Assembly: GCF_001187845.1 (NCBI RefSeq)
Contig: NZ_CP012160.1
Span: 930,001-994,000 of the forward strand
Source: Octadecabacter temperatus
GTDB lineage: Bacteria > Pseudomonadota > Alphaproteobacteria > Rhodobacterales > Rhodobacteraceae
Length of the DNA: 64,000 nucleotides
Reading direction: 5' to 3'
Shown: piece by piece, positions 9,620 to 17,148 of the stretch
How positions within the stretch are numbered: position 1 is the first letter of the stretch
How the letters are laid out: each line of letters begins with the position of its first letter
The notes under the pieces: generated by a model
Seen by the model: only the letters and a program-made list of their open reading frames with translations
Databases searched by the model: none
What the model was told of the DNA's origin: nothing
Made by a program: the position numbers and the translations under genes

Positions 9620-9769
9620 ATGAATACGTTAAACACTGCACAAGCTGCCAAGCATGCATTTCCGCCAATCCGCGTTGATCTGTTGGATCGTCTGCTGGAT
9701 GAGGCTGACAAAATGGACAAAGAAGATGAGATCAAGAAGCCTAAGTACTTCAGCTGGTTGCGCAAATGA
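9620..9769 (+). CDS. Small protein of unknown function (49 aa)
   Basis: The ATG at 9620 is preceded by a strong GAGGGGG site at 9606-9612. The product is a 49-residue soluble protein with a charged amphipathic middle ('VDLLDRLLDEADKMDKEDE') and a basic aromatic end ('PKYFSWLRK'). It is followed about 100 bases later by a good terminator, so it looks like a free-standing transcript. No family is recognised. The frame is open back to 9518 but without a better start. Confidence 0.65.
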   Translation: MNTLNTAQAAKHAFPPIRVDLLDRLLDEADKMDKEDEIKKPKYFSWLRK

Positions 9770-9869
9770 GCGGATGCCGCACCGAAAGCGCGTTGAAGTT
9801 CTCCGATCGCGTTAACTTCGCAGCGGGTGGTTTGCTGCCATGAAAAACCTTACATTGATGACACGCGGT

Positions 9870-9905
9870 AACGCCTGCACACCCCGTGCGGGCGTTGTTG
9901 TTTTT
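9870..9905 (+). terminator. Rho-independent terminator
   Basis: The arms AACGCCTGCAC and GTGCGGGCGTT (one G-U pair) are followed by GTTGTTTTT. It ends the transcript of the 49-residue protein and insulates the next gene. Confidence 0.8.
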
Positions 9906-9995
9906 AGAGAGCCCCTGTTTTCAAGCCGTCTGGTATCTGTCGCATAGCAAGGCTACCTTCGCGGCGATAACGAGACCCGATAGAAAGCCCCTCAC

Positions 9996-10319
9996 ATGAT
10001 CCTATATGGCCTCCCGACCTGTTCTGACTGCAACCGTGCGCGCAAGGTTTTGGAGGAGGCGGGTCTTAACGTCGCCTTTCGTGATGTCCGTGCGGAGCCG
10101 ATGCTTGAGGCCGAATGGGCCGTGTTGCTGGCTGAGTTTGGCGATAACCTCGTGGATCGCAAATCCCTCGCGTTTCGCAATCTCAACGTGTGGATGAAAG
10201 AATCCGAGGCCGATGCGCAATTGGCCGACACACCAGCCGTTATGGCGCGCCCTGTGATAACGGATGGGACGAAATTCACGCTGGGGTGGGATGAAACGGT
10301 GAAGGGTGAGTGGCTGTAA
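9996..10319 (+). CDS. Spx/ArsC-family thioredoxin-fold protein
   Basis: 107 residues, beginning 'MILYGLPTCSDCNRARKVL' with a CxxC pair (C9, C12). The ArsC/Spx/YffB layout continues with 'RDVRAEPMLEAEW' and the conserved 'VMARPVITDG' near the end. Family members are glutathione- or thioredoxin-dependent arsenate reductases or redox regulators. YffB-like members have no proven arsenate activity, and no ars operon is present here, so the substrate is open. A second member starts 230 bases downstream. Confidence 0.85.
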   Translation: MILYGLPTCSDCNRARKVLEEAGLNVAFRDVRAEPMLEAEWAVLLAEFGDNLVDRKSLAFRNLNVWMKESEADAQLADTPAVMARPVITDGTKFTLGWDETVKGEWL

Positions 10320-10382
10320 AACGGGGAACCCTGGCTGGACTCTCCCCTGACGTGCCGCAGCGCGAATGGCTAGATATAGTGC

Positions 10383-10493
10383 ATGGAAAAGACATCACAA
10401 ACAGCCACTCCGTCCCCAATTTTTCCGCTCACTCCACAACAGGTGCGTGCGCTTTTGGGGAAATTAACCGAGCAACAACAACAACGGCAGTGA
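10383..10493 (+). CDS. Possible microprotein between two ArsC-like genes
   Basis: A 36-codon frame beginning ATG at 10383, with product ending 'VRALLGKLTEQQQQRQ'. It lies in the 227-base gap between the two ArsC-like genes. There is no clear ribosome site and no recognised family. It is listed because the gap is otherwise empty and the Gln-rich tail looks like a real C terminus. Overlapping longer frame 10310-10543 is less likely. Confidence 0.25.
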   Translation: MEKTSQTATPSPIFPLTPQQVRALLGKLTEQQQQRQ

Positions 10494-10546
10494 CATTCCT
10501 GCCCATGACCGACAGTATCCGCGCAACCATTTGCGGAGCCTGACAC

Positions 10547-10870
10547 ATGCGCTTTTTCTCTCTTAAATCTTGTGACACGTGTCGTAAGGCGCTGAAATCG
10601 CTTTCTGGTCACGATGTAACCATCATTGATGTGCGCAGCGATGGCGTAAGCCCAGCGGACCAAGCGGCGATGATTGCAGCGTTTGGGGCAGGGGTGTTGA
10701 ACACCCGCTCAACGACGTGGCGCAATTTGCCAGAAGACGAGCGCGCAAAAGACCCTGCGGAGTTGCTCGCGCAGCATCCAACGCTTATGAAACGACCAGT
10801 GATTGAATTGGACGGTGCGTGGTATCAGGGGTGGACCCCTGCCACAAAAGCCGCCGTAGGAGTAGAATAA
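10547..10870 (+). CDS. Second Spx/ArsC-family thioredoxin-fold protein
   Basis: 107 residues with the CxxC pair in 'SCDTCRKALKSL' and the family end motif 'TLMKRPVIELDGAWYQGW'. It is clearly paralogous in fold to the gene at 9996 but divergent in sequence. The stop TAA overlaps the start ATG of the next gene by one base, so this protein and the four-helix membrane protein are probably made together. An arsenate or disulfide reductase role is possible but unproven. Confidence 0.85.
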   Translation: MRFFSLKSCDTCRKALKSLSGHDVTIIDVRSDGVSPADQAAMIAAFGAGVLNTRSTTWRNLPEDERAKDPAELLAQHPTLMKRPVIELDGAWYQGWTPATKAAVGVE

Positions 10871-11235
10871 TGCGCAACGCAGCCGCCATTTTGGGCATCA
10901 TCGCGGGGATCATGGGCATCTTCATCGGGCTATTCGGCTGGGGCATGGTCGCGCTGGCAAACGAGGTGCCAGAGGCCAGCGAGTGGCTAACGTTCGAGAA
11001 CCCGAAGTTCATCCAATTCGCCAGCTTTGTAGCACCGATGTTGTGCATCGCAGGTGGCGCAATGGCCAAAGCGCGTGCGCTTTGGGGTGGGATTGCTTTG
11101 TTGATTGGTTGTGCGTTGTTTTTGGCGGCGTTCGGGTTCAACGGTTGGACGATGTTTCCGATTGGTTTCGCCGGCTTGGGCGGTATCCTAGCGATAGCCG
11201 CCGGTAAGCCGGACGAAGAAAAAGCGCACTTCTAG
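10870..11235 (+). CDS. Four-helix membrane protein, unknown
   Basis: 121 residues starting at the ATG that overlaps the preceding TAA. Four hydrophobic helices are evident: 'AAILGIIAGIMGIFIGLFGW', 'FIQFASFVAPMLCIAGGAMA', 'LWGGIALLIGCALFLAAFGF' and 'MFPIGFAGLGGILAIAAG'. The tail is short and charged. It is an inner-membrane protein of unknown role. The frame extends to 10819 but that start would overlap the ArsC-like gene by 52 bases. It converges on bufD with a four-base overlap of stop codons. Confidence 0.7.
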   Translation: MRNAAAILGIIAGIMGIFIGLFGWGMVALANEVPEASEWLTFENPKFIQFASFVAPMLCIAGGAMAKARALWGGIALLIGCALFLAAFGFNGWTMFPIGFAGLGGILAIAAGKPDEEKAHF

Positions 11236-11765
11236 CGATTGTTGGAAAGGAAACGGTCCACTGACAGTGGGCCTGCGCCTTTAAGAACAAGCGTCACAAG
11301 CACCACCATCCAGAACGCGCGTTGATCAAGGATCGCGCCCGTTGGTAAGCCGTCAAACCATTTGCCGAGAGTTTCGGTGTGCTCAATCCCGCCGTGGCCG
11401 TAGAGGTCTGTTAGGGACTGAACGGTCACAAAGCCTATCATACCCAATGCTGCGAAACGGGTGAATAGACCGATCACGATCAGCAAGGGTAGGATGTATT
11501 CTGCCAAGGTGCCAGCAACGACGACGGCCCAATGGAAGATCGACATTTGAGAAATGTCATAGCCTACGGCCTCCATCGCTTTTGGGAAGATTTGCGCGTA
11601 GCCGCCGACGCCGGGTGAGAAGGGTGTGCCGTCCCACTTGGTGTTCGCTGAGTTCCAGAAATAGAACAATAGGGTCGCGGCAAAGACGAAACGGGCCAGT
11701 GTCGGCAAGATTTTGTCGGCAGATTCGTTTAGGGCGTTTGAGATGCGGTCATACAATGCGATCAT
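11232..11765 (-). CDS. bufD: DoxX-family membrane protein of the bufferin operon
   Basis: 177 residues with four predicted membrane helices in DoxX order: 'ILPTLARFVFAATLLFYFWN', 'FHWAVVVAGTLAEYILPLLI', then 'FAALGMIGFVTVQSL' and 'AFWMVVLVTLVLKGAGPLSV'. DoxX proteins often accompany redox or metal systems. It is the last gene of the bufA-bufB-bufC-bufD order, 11 bases after bufC. Inference: it helps move electrons or quinones for peptide modification, or supports export. Its precise role is not established. Confidence 0.85.
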   Translation of the reverse strand: MIALYDRISNALNESADKILPTLARFVFAATLLFYFWNSANTKWDGTPFSPGVGGYAQIFPKAMEAVGYDISQMSIFHWAVVVAGTLAEYILPLLIVIGLFTRFAALGMIGFVTVQSLTDLYGHGGIEHTETLGKWFDGLPTGAILDQRAFWMVVLVTLVLKGAGPLSVDRFLSNNR

Positions 11766-11776
11766 GGTTCTTACTT

Positions 11777-12511
11777 TCAGGTATTTATGGAAATCAATGC
11801 GTTACGGGATAGGAGTAGGCCGAGGAGTGGGCCAAGGTCAAATCCCGCGCCGCCACTTTGCAAGGCTTTTCCTAAGGGCGCGCCGTTGATCAGGGCCGCT
11901 AGGACTGCCGATTGTTCTGGCATAAGCGCATCAACAGTCGGGTCAAATTCGGGGCGTGAGATCAGTGTCGGTTGCGCGACTTTGGCGATGTCGCCGCCAT
12001 GTGTGTTCGTCCACCAGATGGAATGGAGCGGGTATTCTGACACGATCAAATGCACCGATGGTGAGAACGTGAAGGTCACATTTGGCAGCGTGTCTGGCGC
12101 TATTTTTGCCAAAGCATCAGGTTCAATTGGGCTGGCGTCCGCTGCGTGATAGCTGTGGCGCAACGCCAATTCCAGCCGCGCCATATCCGGCAAATACGGG
12201 ACTGATTGCGCAGGGCCAAAGCTTGCCAAGAAGTCGGGCATATCTTCGCCGTAAAACATCATTACGGGGGACGTTGGCGGATGCGCACGCAGGTAGACCC
12301 CTGCCATCGCGCGGAAAAAATCATTCCCAACCAGCTTGTTCACGACTGGGAACGCGGTTTCCAACGCGTCGGTTAGGCTGACGGCCACGTTGTTGCGGTA
12401 AACGTCAAAGCGTTTGGTCGCGGGCACGCCGTCAGGGTTTTGCACACCATTTGGCGCATGTTTAGACGGGTCCAACAGTGCGGTACGGAAATCGGTTTGC
12501 GTGGTGATCAT
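11777..12511 (-). CDS. bufC: HvfC/BufC-type partner of the bufferin maturase (DUF2063)
   Basis: 244 residues. The N-terminal DUF2063 (HvfC/BufC) domain is clear: 'QTDFRTALLDPSKHAPNGV' through 'RFDVYRNNVAVSLTDALETAFP' and 'FFRAMAGVYLRAHPPTSPVM'. The rest (about 100-244) includes 'LPDMARLELALRHSYHAADA' and a compact C-terminal domain. Proteins of this family bind the precursor peptide and pair with the MNIO enzyme to modify cysteines. The start overlaps the bufB stop by four bases (ATGA), consistent with a stable BufB-BufC complex. Confidence 0.9.
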   Translation of the reverse strand: MITTQTDFRTALLDPSKHAPNGVQNPDGVPATKRFDVYRNNVAVSLTDALETAFPVVNKLVGNDFFRAMAGVYLRAHPPTSPVMMFYGEDMPDFLASFGPAQSVPYLPDMARLELALRHSYHAADASPIEPDALAKIAPDTLPNVTFTFSPSVHLIVSEYPLHSIWWTNTHGGDIAKVAQPTLISRPEFDPTVDALMPEQSAVLAALINGAPLGKALQSGGAGFDLGPLLGLLLSRNALISINT

Positions 12512-13356
12512 GCAACAACCGTTAGTGCGGTGTCCGCGCGTTTCGTTTCCTCAACCAGTACGGCCCATTCAGGAACATCCGTGTCCCATTCAATCAGCAA
12601 AGGTTTAGGGCCGGATTTCGCAAGGGTGTAGTCGAGCAATGCCCAAACAGGGTCCACCACTTCGGCACCGTGGCTGTCGATAAGCAATGGCGCACCAGTT
12701 TCATCTTCGTCCTCATCATGGCCGCCAAGGTGAATTTCACCAACAGCATCAAGCGGGCAAGCGTCTATGTAGCTTTGCGGCGAATAATCGAGGTTTGTGG
12801 CGGAAACAAAGACGTTATTCACGTCCAGCAACAGACCACAGCCCGTGCGGGCGACGATCTCGGCCAAGAAATCAGTCTCAGACATGTCGGATTCAGTAAA
12901 GGCCAGATAGCTGGATGGGTTTTCAAGCAGCATTTGGCGGCCAAGCGTGGATTGCACTTCGTCGATATGATCCGCCACGCGTTTTACGGTGGCCGCGGTG
13001 TAGGGCAGCGGCAGAAGATCATTCAAAAACGCGCTCTCGTGCGTGGACCACGCAAGGTGTTCGCTAAAGCTGGCGGGGTTTAGCCAGTCACACAGGGTTT
13101 TCAGCCGCGCGAGGTGGTCGGCGTCAAGGCGGCCTTCGCCACCGATGCTCAGACCGACGCCGTGGACGGAAAACGGAAATTTTTCAGAGAGATGGCGCAG
13201 TTGCGCGAGGGGGCGGCCACCCATCCCCATATAGTTTTCAGCATGAATTTCGAGCCAGCCGACGGGGCCTGCATCTTTCATGATGTCATTGAAATGTTGT
13301 GCTTTATATCCAACGCCGGGGGTGAAGGGCAGGGATGGTCTGGTAACGTCTAGCAT
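12508..13356 (-). CDS. bufB: MNIO (DUF692) iron enzyme, bufferin maturase
   Basis: 282 residues, a TIM-barrel multinuclear non-haem iron oxidase. Segments that carry the metal ligands are visible: 'ENYMG' (40-44), 'SVHGVGLS' (63-70), 'SEHL' (98-101), 'LLENPSS' (143-149), 'LLLDVNNVFVSA' (175-186), 'GEIHLGGHD' (206-214), 'IDSHG' (226-230) and 'IEWDTD' (255-260). Known members oxidise cysteine residues of a precursor peptide, for example to thiooxazole or oxazolone-thioamide groups. The adjacent bufA supplies four cysteines. A GGAGG site precedes the ATG at 13356. All expected His/Glu/Asp/Asn positions appear intact. Confidence 0.93.
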   Translation of the reverse strand: MLDVTRPSLPFTPGVGYKAQHFNDIMKDAGPVGWLEIHAENYMGMGGRPLAQLRHLSEKFPFSVHGVGLSIGGEGRLDADHLARLKTLCDWLNPASFSEHLAWSTHESAFLNDLLPLPYTAATVKRVADHIDEVQSTLGRQMLLENPSSYLAFTESDMSETDFLAEIVARTGCGLLLDVNNVFVSATNLDYSPQSYIDACPLDAVGEIHLGGHDEDEDETGAPLLIDSHGAEVVDPVWALLDYTLAKSGPKPLLIEWDTDVPEWAVLVEETKRADTALTVVA

Positions 13357-13377
13357 ATAGGCCTCCGGCAGTGGTGT

Positions 13378-13413
13378 GCGCCCAGCCTACACCAAAACTG
13401 GGAGGCTGGGCGC
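13378..13413 (-). promoter_or_regulatory. Strong hairpin between bufA and bufB
   Basis: Perfect 11-bp arms GCGCCCAGCCT and AGGCTGGGCGC surround a 14-base loop in the 74-base gap between bufA and bufB. On the coding (minus) strand no T-run follows, so it probably shields the bufA message from decay or causes partial termination, giving more precursor than enzyme. Confidence 0.6.
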
Positions 13414-13430
13414 ATTTTTCGTGAGGCAGC

Positions 13431-13733
13431 TTATGCTGGGATGTCACGGTCCAGTTCAGTCAGGGAACCGGAACGCTCTGGGGAGTCGCCCATAGCTTCG
13501 ATCATTGTGTCTTCACATGTGCCTGCTGGAACGAATGTCCATGCGTTGCCTTGGTAATCAACTGTGGATGTACCGGCGCATGTTGTGCCCGGGCCAGCTG
13601 CACAGTCGTTTTCGCCAGCAAGGGATACGCCGTAGCACTTTTCGTTTTCTTGTGCGTGTGCAGTTGTGGACAGGCCAGCGATTGCAGTTGCGACAGATGC
13701 TGCGAGTACGAGGGAGTTTGTTGTCTTGGACAT
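13431..13733 (-). CDS. bufA: Bufferin precursor peptide (BufA1 family, DUF2282)
   Basis: 100 residues. The signal peptide is about 1-27, with likely cleavage after 'TTAHA'. The mature part has four cysteines, C33, C44, C52 and C73, in the DUF2282 pattern ('[18 protein letters not shown]' ... 'CAG' ... 'VPAGTCE'). In known bufferins these cysteines are modified by the MNIO enzyme, and the secreted peptide buffers copper or other metals in the periplasm. Unusual here is the 27-residue tail after the last cysteine, which is acidic ('[11 protein letters not shown]'). Upstream, on the coding strand, TGTAAGGA occurs about 55 bases before the start and could be part of an ECF-type promoter, but this is weak. 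Confidence 0.92.
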   Translation of the reverse strand: MSKTTNSLVLAASVATAIAGLSTTAHAQENEKCYGVSLAGENDCAAGPGTTCAGTSTVDYQGNAWTFVPAGTCEDTMIEAMGDSPERSGSLTELDRDIPA

Positions 13734-13889
13734 GGTGTGAATTCCTGTTGGTTGGTTACAAGTAGTAGCGCGCCGTGATTGGCGACTTCCTTACACTAGA
13801 GCGCACCAACCTTAACGATCCACTCACAGGAGCGTGCATCGCGTGTGCGTTATCTCGTGTTAGACCGTATTCAGTCCTAAGTCATTGAA

Positions 13890-13922
13890 AATAAAAGACC
13901 CGACCGTTTTCACGGCCGGGTC
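13890..13922 (-). terminator. Rho-independent terminator of thrS
   Basis: On the minus strand the arms GACCCGGCCGT and ACGGTCGGGTC (one G-U pair) flank GAAA and are followed by TTTTAT. It lies 26 bases after the thrS stop. Confidence 0.8.
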
Positions 13923-13947
13923 TGTAACACTACTAAAGTGCGAAATG

Positions 13948-15894
13948 TTACAAAAGATCGGGTGGAGTAGCCGATTTTGACAGCTCTTCCGTGATCGAAT
14001 CCAAAGATGTTACAGAAGTTTGCTTTTCACCTAAGCGACGCACGGACACTGTGCGTTCCTCAACTTCACGCGCACCGCACGCGAGAATGATCGGAACCTT
14101 GCCAAGCGAGTGTTCGCGAACCTTGTAGTTGATCTTCTCGTTGCGGATGTCGGCTTCGGTGCGCACGCCTACGGCTTTCAAGGCAGCGACGACTTCGTGC
14201 ACGTAATCATCCGCGTCGCTGATGATAGATGCTACAACCACCTGACGCGGCGCAATCCAGAACGGCAGCTTACCTGCGTGTTCTTCGATCAGAATACCGA
14301 TAAAGCGCTCGAACGACCCAAGTGTCGCGCGGTGCAACATATAGGGCAGGTGCTTTTCGCCATCCGACCCGATGTAGGACGCGCCAAGGCGTTCTGGCAT
14401 GTTGCTATCCACCTGCAAGGTGCCGCACTGCCAATCACGGCCGATCGCATCGGTTAGCACGAACTCAAGTTTCGGGCCGTAGAATGCGCCTTCGCCTTCT
14501 TGGACTTCATAGTCATGGCCAGCAGCCTTACACGCTTCGCCCAATGCCGCCTCGAGTAGATCCCAAGTTTCCTCGGACCCGATCCGCTTTTCAGGGCGGG
14601 TGGACAGCTTGATCTTCCAGTTGCTGAATCCCAACTCTGTGTAGATTTGGGACAGGAAGTCGATGAAGCGTTCAGTTTCGGAGGCGATCTGATCTTCAGT
14701 ACAGAAAATGTGACCGTCATCTTGGGTAAAACCACGCACACGCATGATGCCGTGCAACGCGCCCGAAGGTTCATAACGGTTACAGGACCCGAATTCAGCC
14801 ATGCGCAGCGGCAGTTCGCGGTAAGACTTCATACCTTGGTTGAACACCTGAATATGACATGGGCAGTTCATCGGTTTTAGCGCGTTGATGGTCTTTTCGC
14901 GGGCATGGTCTTCGTCCACTTCGACGACAAACATGTTTTCCTGATAGGCTTCCCAGTGACCGGAAGCTTCCCAGAGTTTGCGGTTCACCACCTGCGGAGT
15001 GTTCACTTCCACATAGCCACCGCTCCGTTGCTTGCGGCGCATGTAGTCTTGCAGCTGGGTGTAGATCAGCCAGCCGTTCGCATGCCAGAACACCTGACCA
15101 GGGGCTTCTTCTTGCATGTGGAACAGGTCCATCTCGCGGCCCAGCTTGCGGTGGTCGCGTTTGGCCGCCTCTTCCAGCATATTCATATGCGCTTTGAGTT
15201 GCTCTTTGTTCTGGAACGCAACGCCATAGATACGCTGCAACATCGCGCGGTCACTGTCGCCACGCCAGTAGGCGCCCGCGATGGACATCAGTTTCCATGA
15301 ATCGCCCGGCACTTGGCCAGTGTTCTGCAGGTGCGGCCCACGGCAAAGGTCCTGCCATTCACCGTGCCAGTACATACGCAGGTCTTCGTTGCCCGGAATA
15401 CTTTCGATCAGCTCAACCTTATAGGGTTCGCCTTTGTCTCTATAATACTGGATCGCAACATCGCGTTCCCAGACTTCAGTGCGGACGGCGTCGCGCTTGT
15501 TGATGATTTCCTTCATCTTCTTCTCAATCACACCGAGGTCTTCGGGTGTGAAAGGGTCTTTGCGATCAAAGTCATAATACCAGCCGTCTTTAATAACAGG
15601 CCCGATTGTAACCTGCGTGTCAGGCCAAAGTTCCTGCACCGCGCGCGCCATGATGTGTGCGAGGTCGTGACGGATCAGTTCCAACGCAGGCTCTGCGTCT
15701 TTCATGGTGTTGATGGCAATGCTTGCATCCGCATCAATCGGCCACTGCATATCCCAGTGTTCACCGTTCACGGTTGCGGAAATGGCCTTCTTGGCCAGCG
15801 ATGACGCAATAGATGCTGCGACTTCAGCAGGGGTAACACCTGCATCGTATTCGCGTGAATTGCCGTCAGGAAATGTAAGGGAGATTTGGGCCAT
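13948..15894 (-). CDS. thrS: Threonyl-tRNA synthetase
   Basis: 648 residues, normal length. It charges tRNA-Thr in the cytosol. Domains in order are: TGS (1-60, '[19 protein letters not shown]'), the second additional/editing domain with '[18 protein letters not shown]', the class II catalytic core (about 240-540) with '[20 protein letters not shown]' containing the zinc cysteine and motif 2 '[19 protein letters not shown]', and the anticodon-binding domain from '[12 protein letters not shown]'. The ATG is preceded by GGAG. It stands alone, with its own terminator. Confidence 0.97.
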   Translation of the reverse strand: MAQISLTFPDGNSREYDAGVTPAEVAASIASSLAKKAISATVNGEHWDMQWPIDADASIAINTMKDAEPALELIRHDLAHIMARAVQELWPDTQVTIGPVIKDGWYYDFDRKDPFTPEDLGVIEKKMKEIINKRDAVRTEVWERDVAIQYYRDKGEPYKVELIESIPGNEDLRMYWHGEWQDLCRGPHLQNTGQVPGDSWKLMSIAGAYWRGDSDRAMLQRIYGVAFQNKEQLKAHMNMLEEAAKRDHRKLGREMDLFHMQEEAPGQVFWHANGWLIYTQLQDYMRRKQRSGGYVEVNTPQVVNRKLWEASGHWEAYQENMFVVEVDEDHAREKTINALKPMNCPCHIQVFNQGMKSYRELPLRMAEFGSCNRYEPSGALHGIMRVRGFTQDDGHIFCTEDQIASETERFIDFLSQIYTELGFSNWKIKLSTRPEKRIGSEETWDLLEAALGEACKAAGHDYEVQEGEGAFYGPKLEFVLTDAIGRDWQCGTLQVDSNMPERLGASYIGSDGEKHLPYMLHRATLGSFERFIGILIEEHAGKLPFWIAPRQVVVASIISDADDYVHEVVAALKAVGVRTEADIRNEKINYKVREHSLGKVPIILACGAREVEERTVSVRRLGEKQTSVTSLDSITEELSKSATPPDLL

Positions 15895-16035
15895 CTTTGG
15901 GCTCCTCGTCAGTTTGACGCCTACAAAGCGTCCGGTTGCGGGTTATGTGTTCAGTGTTGAAATGGCGATTTTGGGCGCATGGGTCAAGGTCTGATTGCCG
16001 CGAACTTCGCAAGGTGTCAGGGTGATACGAAATAA

Positions 16036-16707
16036 ATGGGGCAAGTCATGAGACATTTCGACGAGATTTTAGACATTGCAGCGGATCGCAAAGGCGGACG
16101 CGGGGCGATTTTGGATGGGATCGAATTGCCCAAATCACGCGATGAAATTGCAGCCATACCAGGGGATAGGTTTCTTGCATCCTTCGCGGAAGGCATTTTT
16201 CAAACGGGGCTGGCATGGACTGTCGTGAAAAACAAATGGCCAGACATCTTTGAGGCGTTTCATGGCTTTGATGTTGGGCGTGTGGCGATGATGTCTGATG
16301 ATTGGTTTTATGATCTGGTCGAAGACAAACGGGTCATTCGCAGCGCTCCGAAAATCCGCGCCATCCAAGAAAACGCAGTGATGATCCAAGAGACCGGGGA
16401 TTTCGGCGCCTTCATCGCGGATTGGCCAACAGACGATTTCGCGGGCCTAGCTTTATGGCTAAAGAAAAACGGGTCCCGACTGGGGGGATCAACGGGGGCT
16501 TATGCGCTCAGACGTCTTGGTGTTGATAGCTTTTTGTTGTCGCGCGACGTGGTGGCAAGATTGATCGCCGAAGGCGTAATCGACAAACCGCCAACATCGC
16601 AAAAGGCAATGTCGGCGGTTCAAGAGGCGTTCAACACGTGGGTGGAACAATCAGGGCGAAGCCTAACGGAAATCAGCCGCGTGTTGGGGCAAAGTATTGA
16701 TGCCTAA
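16036..16707 (+). CDS. DNA-3-methyladenine glycosylase I family protein
   Basis: 223 residues related to Tag, the HhH-superfamily glycosylase that removes 3-methyladenine from alkylated DNA. Visible family features are 'SFAEGIFQTGLAWTVVKNKW' near 52-71 (equivalent to the FExFQAGLSW region), 'KIRAIQENAVMIQETGDFGA' and 'PTSQKAMSAVQEAFNTWVEQ'. The zinc-snap Cys/His pairs of E. coli Tag are not obvious. It may therefore be a divergent clade with altered specificity. A second possible start is the ATG at 16048. Cytosolic; monocistronic. Confidence 0.75.
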   Translation: MGQVMRHFDEILDIAADRKGGRGAILDGIELPKSRDEIAAIPGDRFLASFAEGIFQTGLAWTVVKNKWPDIFEAFHGFDVGRVAMMSDDWFYDLVEDKRVIRSAPKIRAIQENAVMIQETGDFGAFIADWPTDDFAGLALWLKKNGSRLGGSTGAYALRRLGVDSFLLSRDVVARLIAEGVIDKPPTSQKAMSAVQEAFNTWVEQSGRSLTEISRVLGQSIDA

Positions 16708-16710
16708 CAG

Positions 16711-17136
16711 TTAGGCCGCAGCAAAAACCGCGTGGGCCATGATCAGGTTACAGACAAAGCCAGCGGTGAAAATCAGCGGGCGCACAGGCATCAGAGCCAA
16801 GCCTGAGATCATGCCAATGGCATGTGCGATACGCAGCCAGAAGAATGCGATTGCGGTCCAATAGGTTAGGGCAGTGAAACCATCCAGACGGTCAATGATC
16901 AGTACAAACACCGCAAATGGAAATGCCTGTTCCAAAAGGTTCAGGTGCGCGCGGTGGGCGCGTCCGATCCATGCGGGCATCAAGTGCATGTTGGCGATGC
17001 GCGAAAAGCCATCCGGCGCGCCGTCCGGCATGTCTTCGGGCTTCAAATTAGCTTGGCCGACAATTTGCGGAATCCAAAGTGACGCCGCGAGGATCATGAG
17101 GCAGGTGAGAATGCCGAGTTCTGTTGGGAAATCCAT
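16711..17136 (-). CDS. MAPEG family membrane protein
   Basis: 141 residues with four membrane helices ('ILTCLMILAASLWIPQIVG', 'LLEQAFPFAVFVLIIDRL', 'YWTAIAFFWLRIAHAIGMI', 'LIFTAGFVCNLIMAHAVF'). The 'RAHRAHLNLLEQ' loop and 'FFWLRIAHAIGMI' are MAPEG signatures (membrane-associated eicosanoid/glutathione metabolism proteins). Bacterial members are often glutathione-dependent, but the substrate is unknown. It follows the ArsR-SRPBCC gene by 12 bases, so both are probably one transcript and under the regulator's control. Confidence 0.85.
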   Translation of the reverse strand: MDFPTELGILTCLMILAASLWIPQIVGQANLKPEDMPDGAPDGFSRIANMHLMPAWIGRAHRAHLNLLEQAFPFAVFVLIIDRLDGFTALTYWTAIAFFWLRIAHAIGMISGLALMPVRPLIFTAGFVCNLIMAHAVFAAA

Positions 17137-17148
17137 GAGTGTTACTCC

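Noticed and set aside
10310..10543. 77-codon frame between the two ArsC-like genes
   Set aside because: It overlaps the end of the first gene with no start signal; a shorter frame at 10383 is kept only as a low-confidence candidate.
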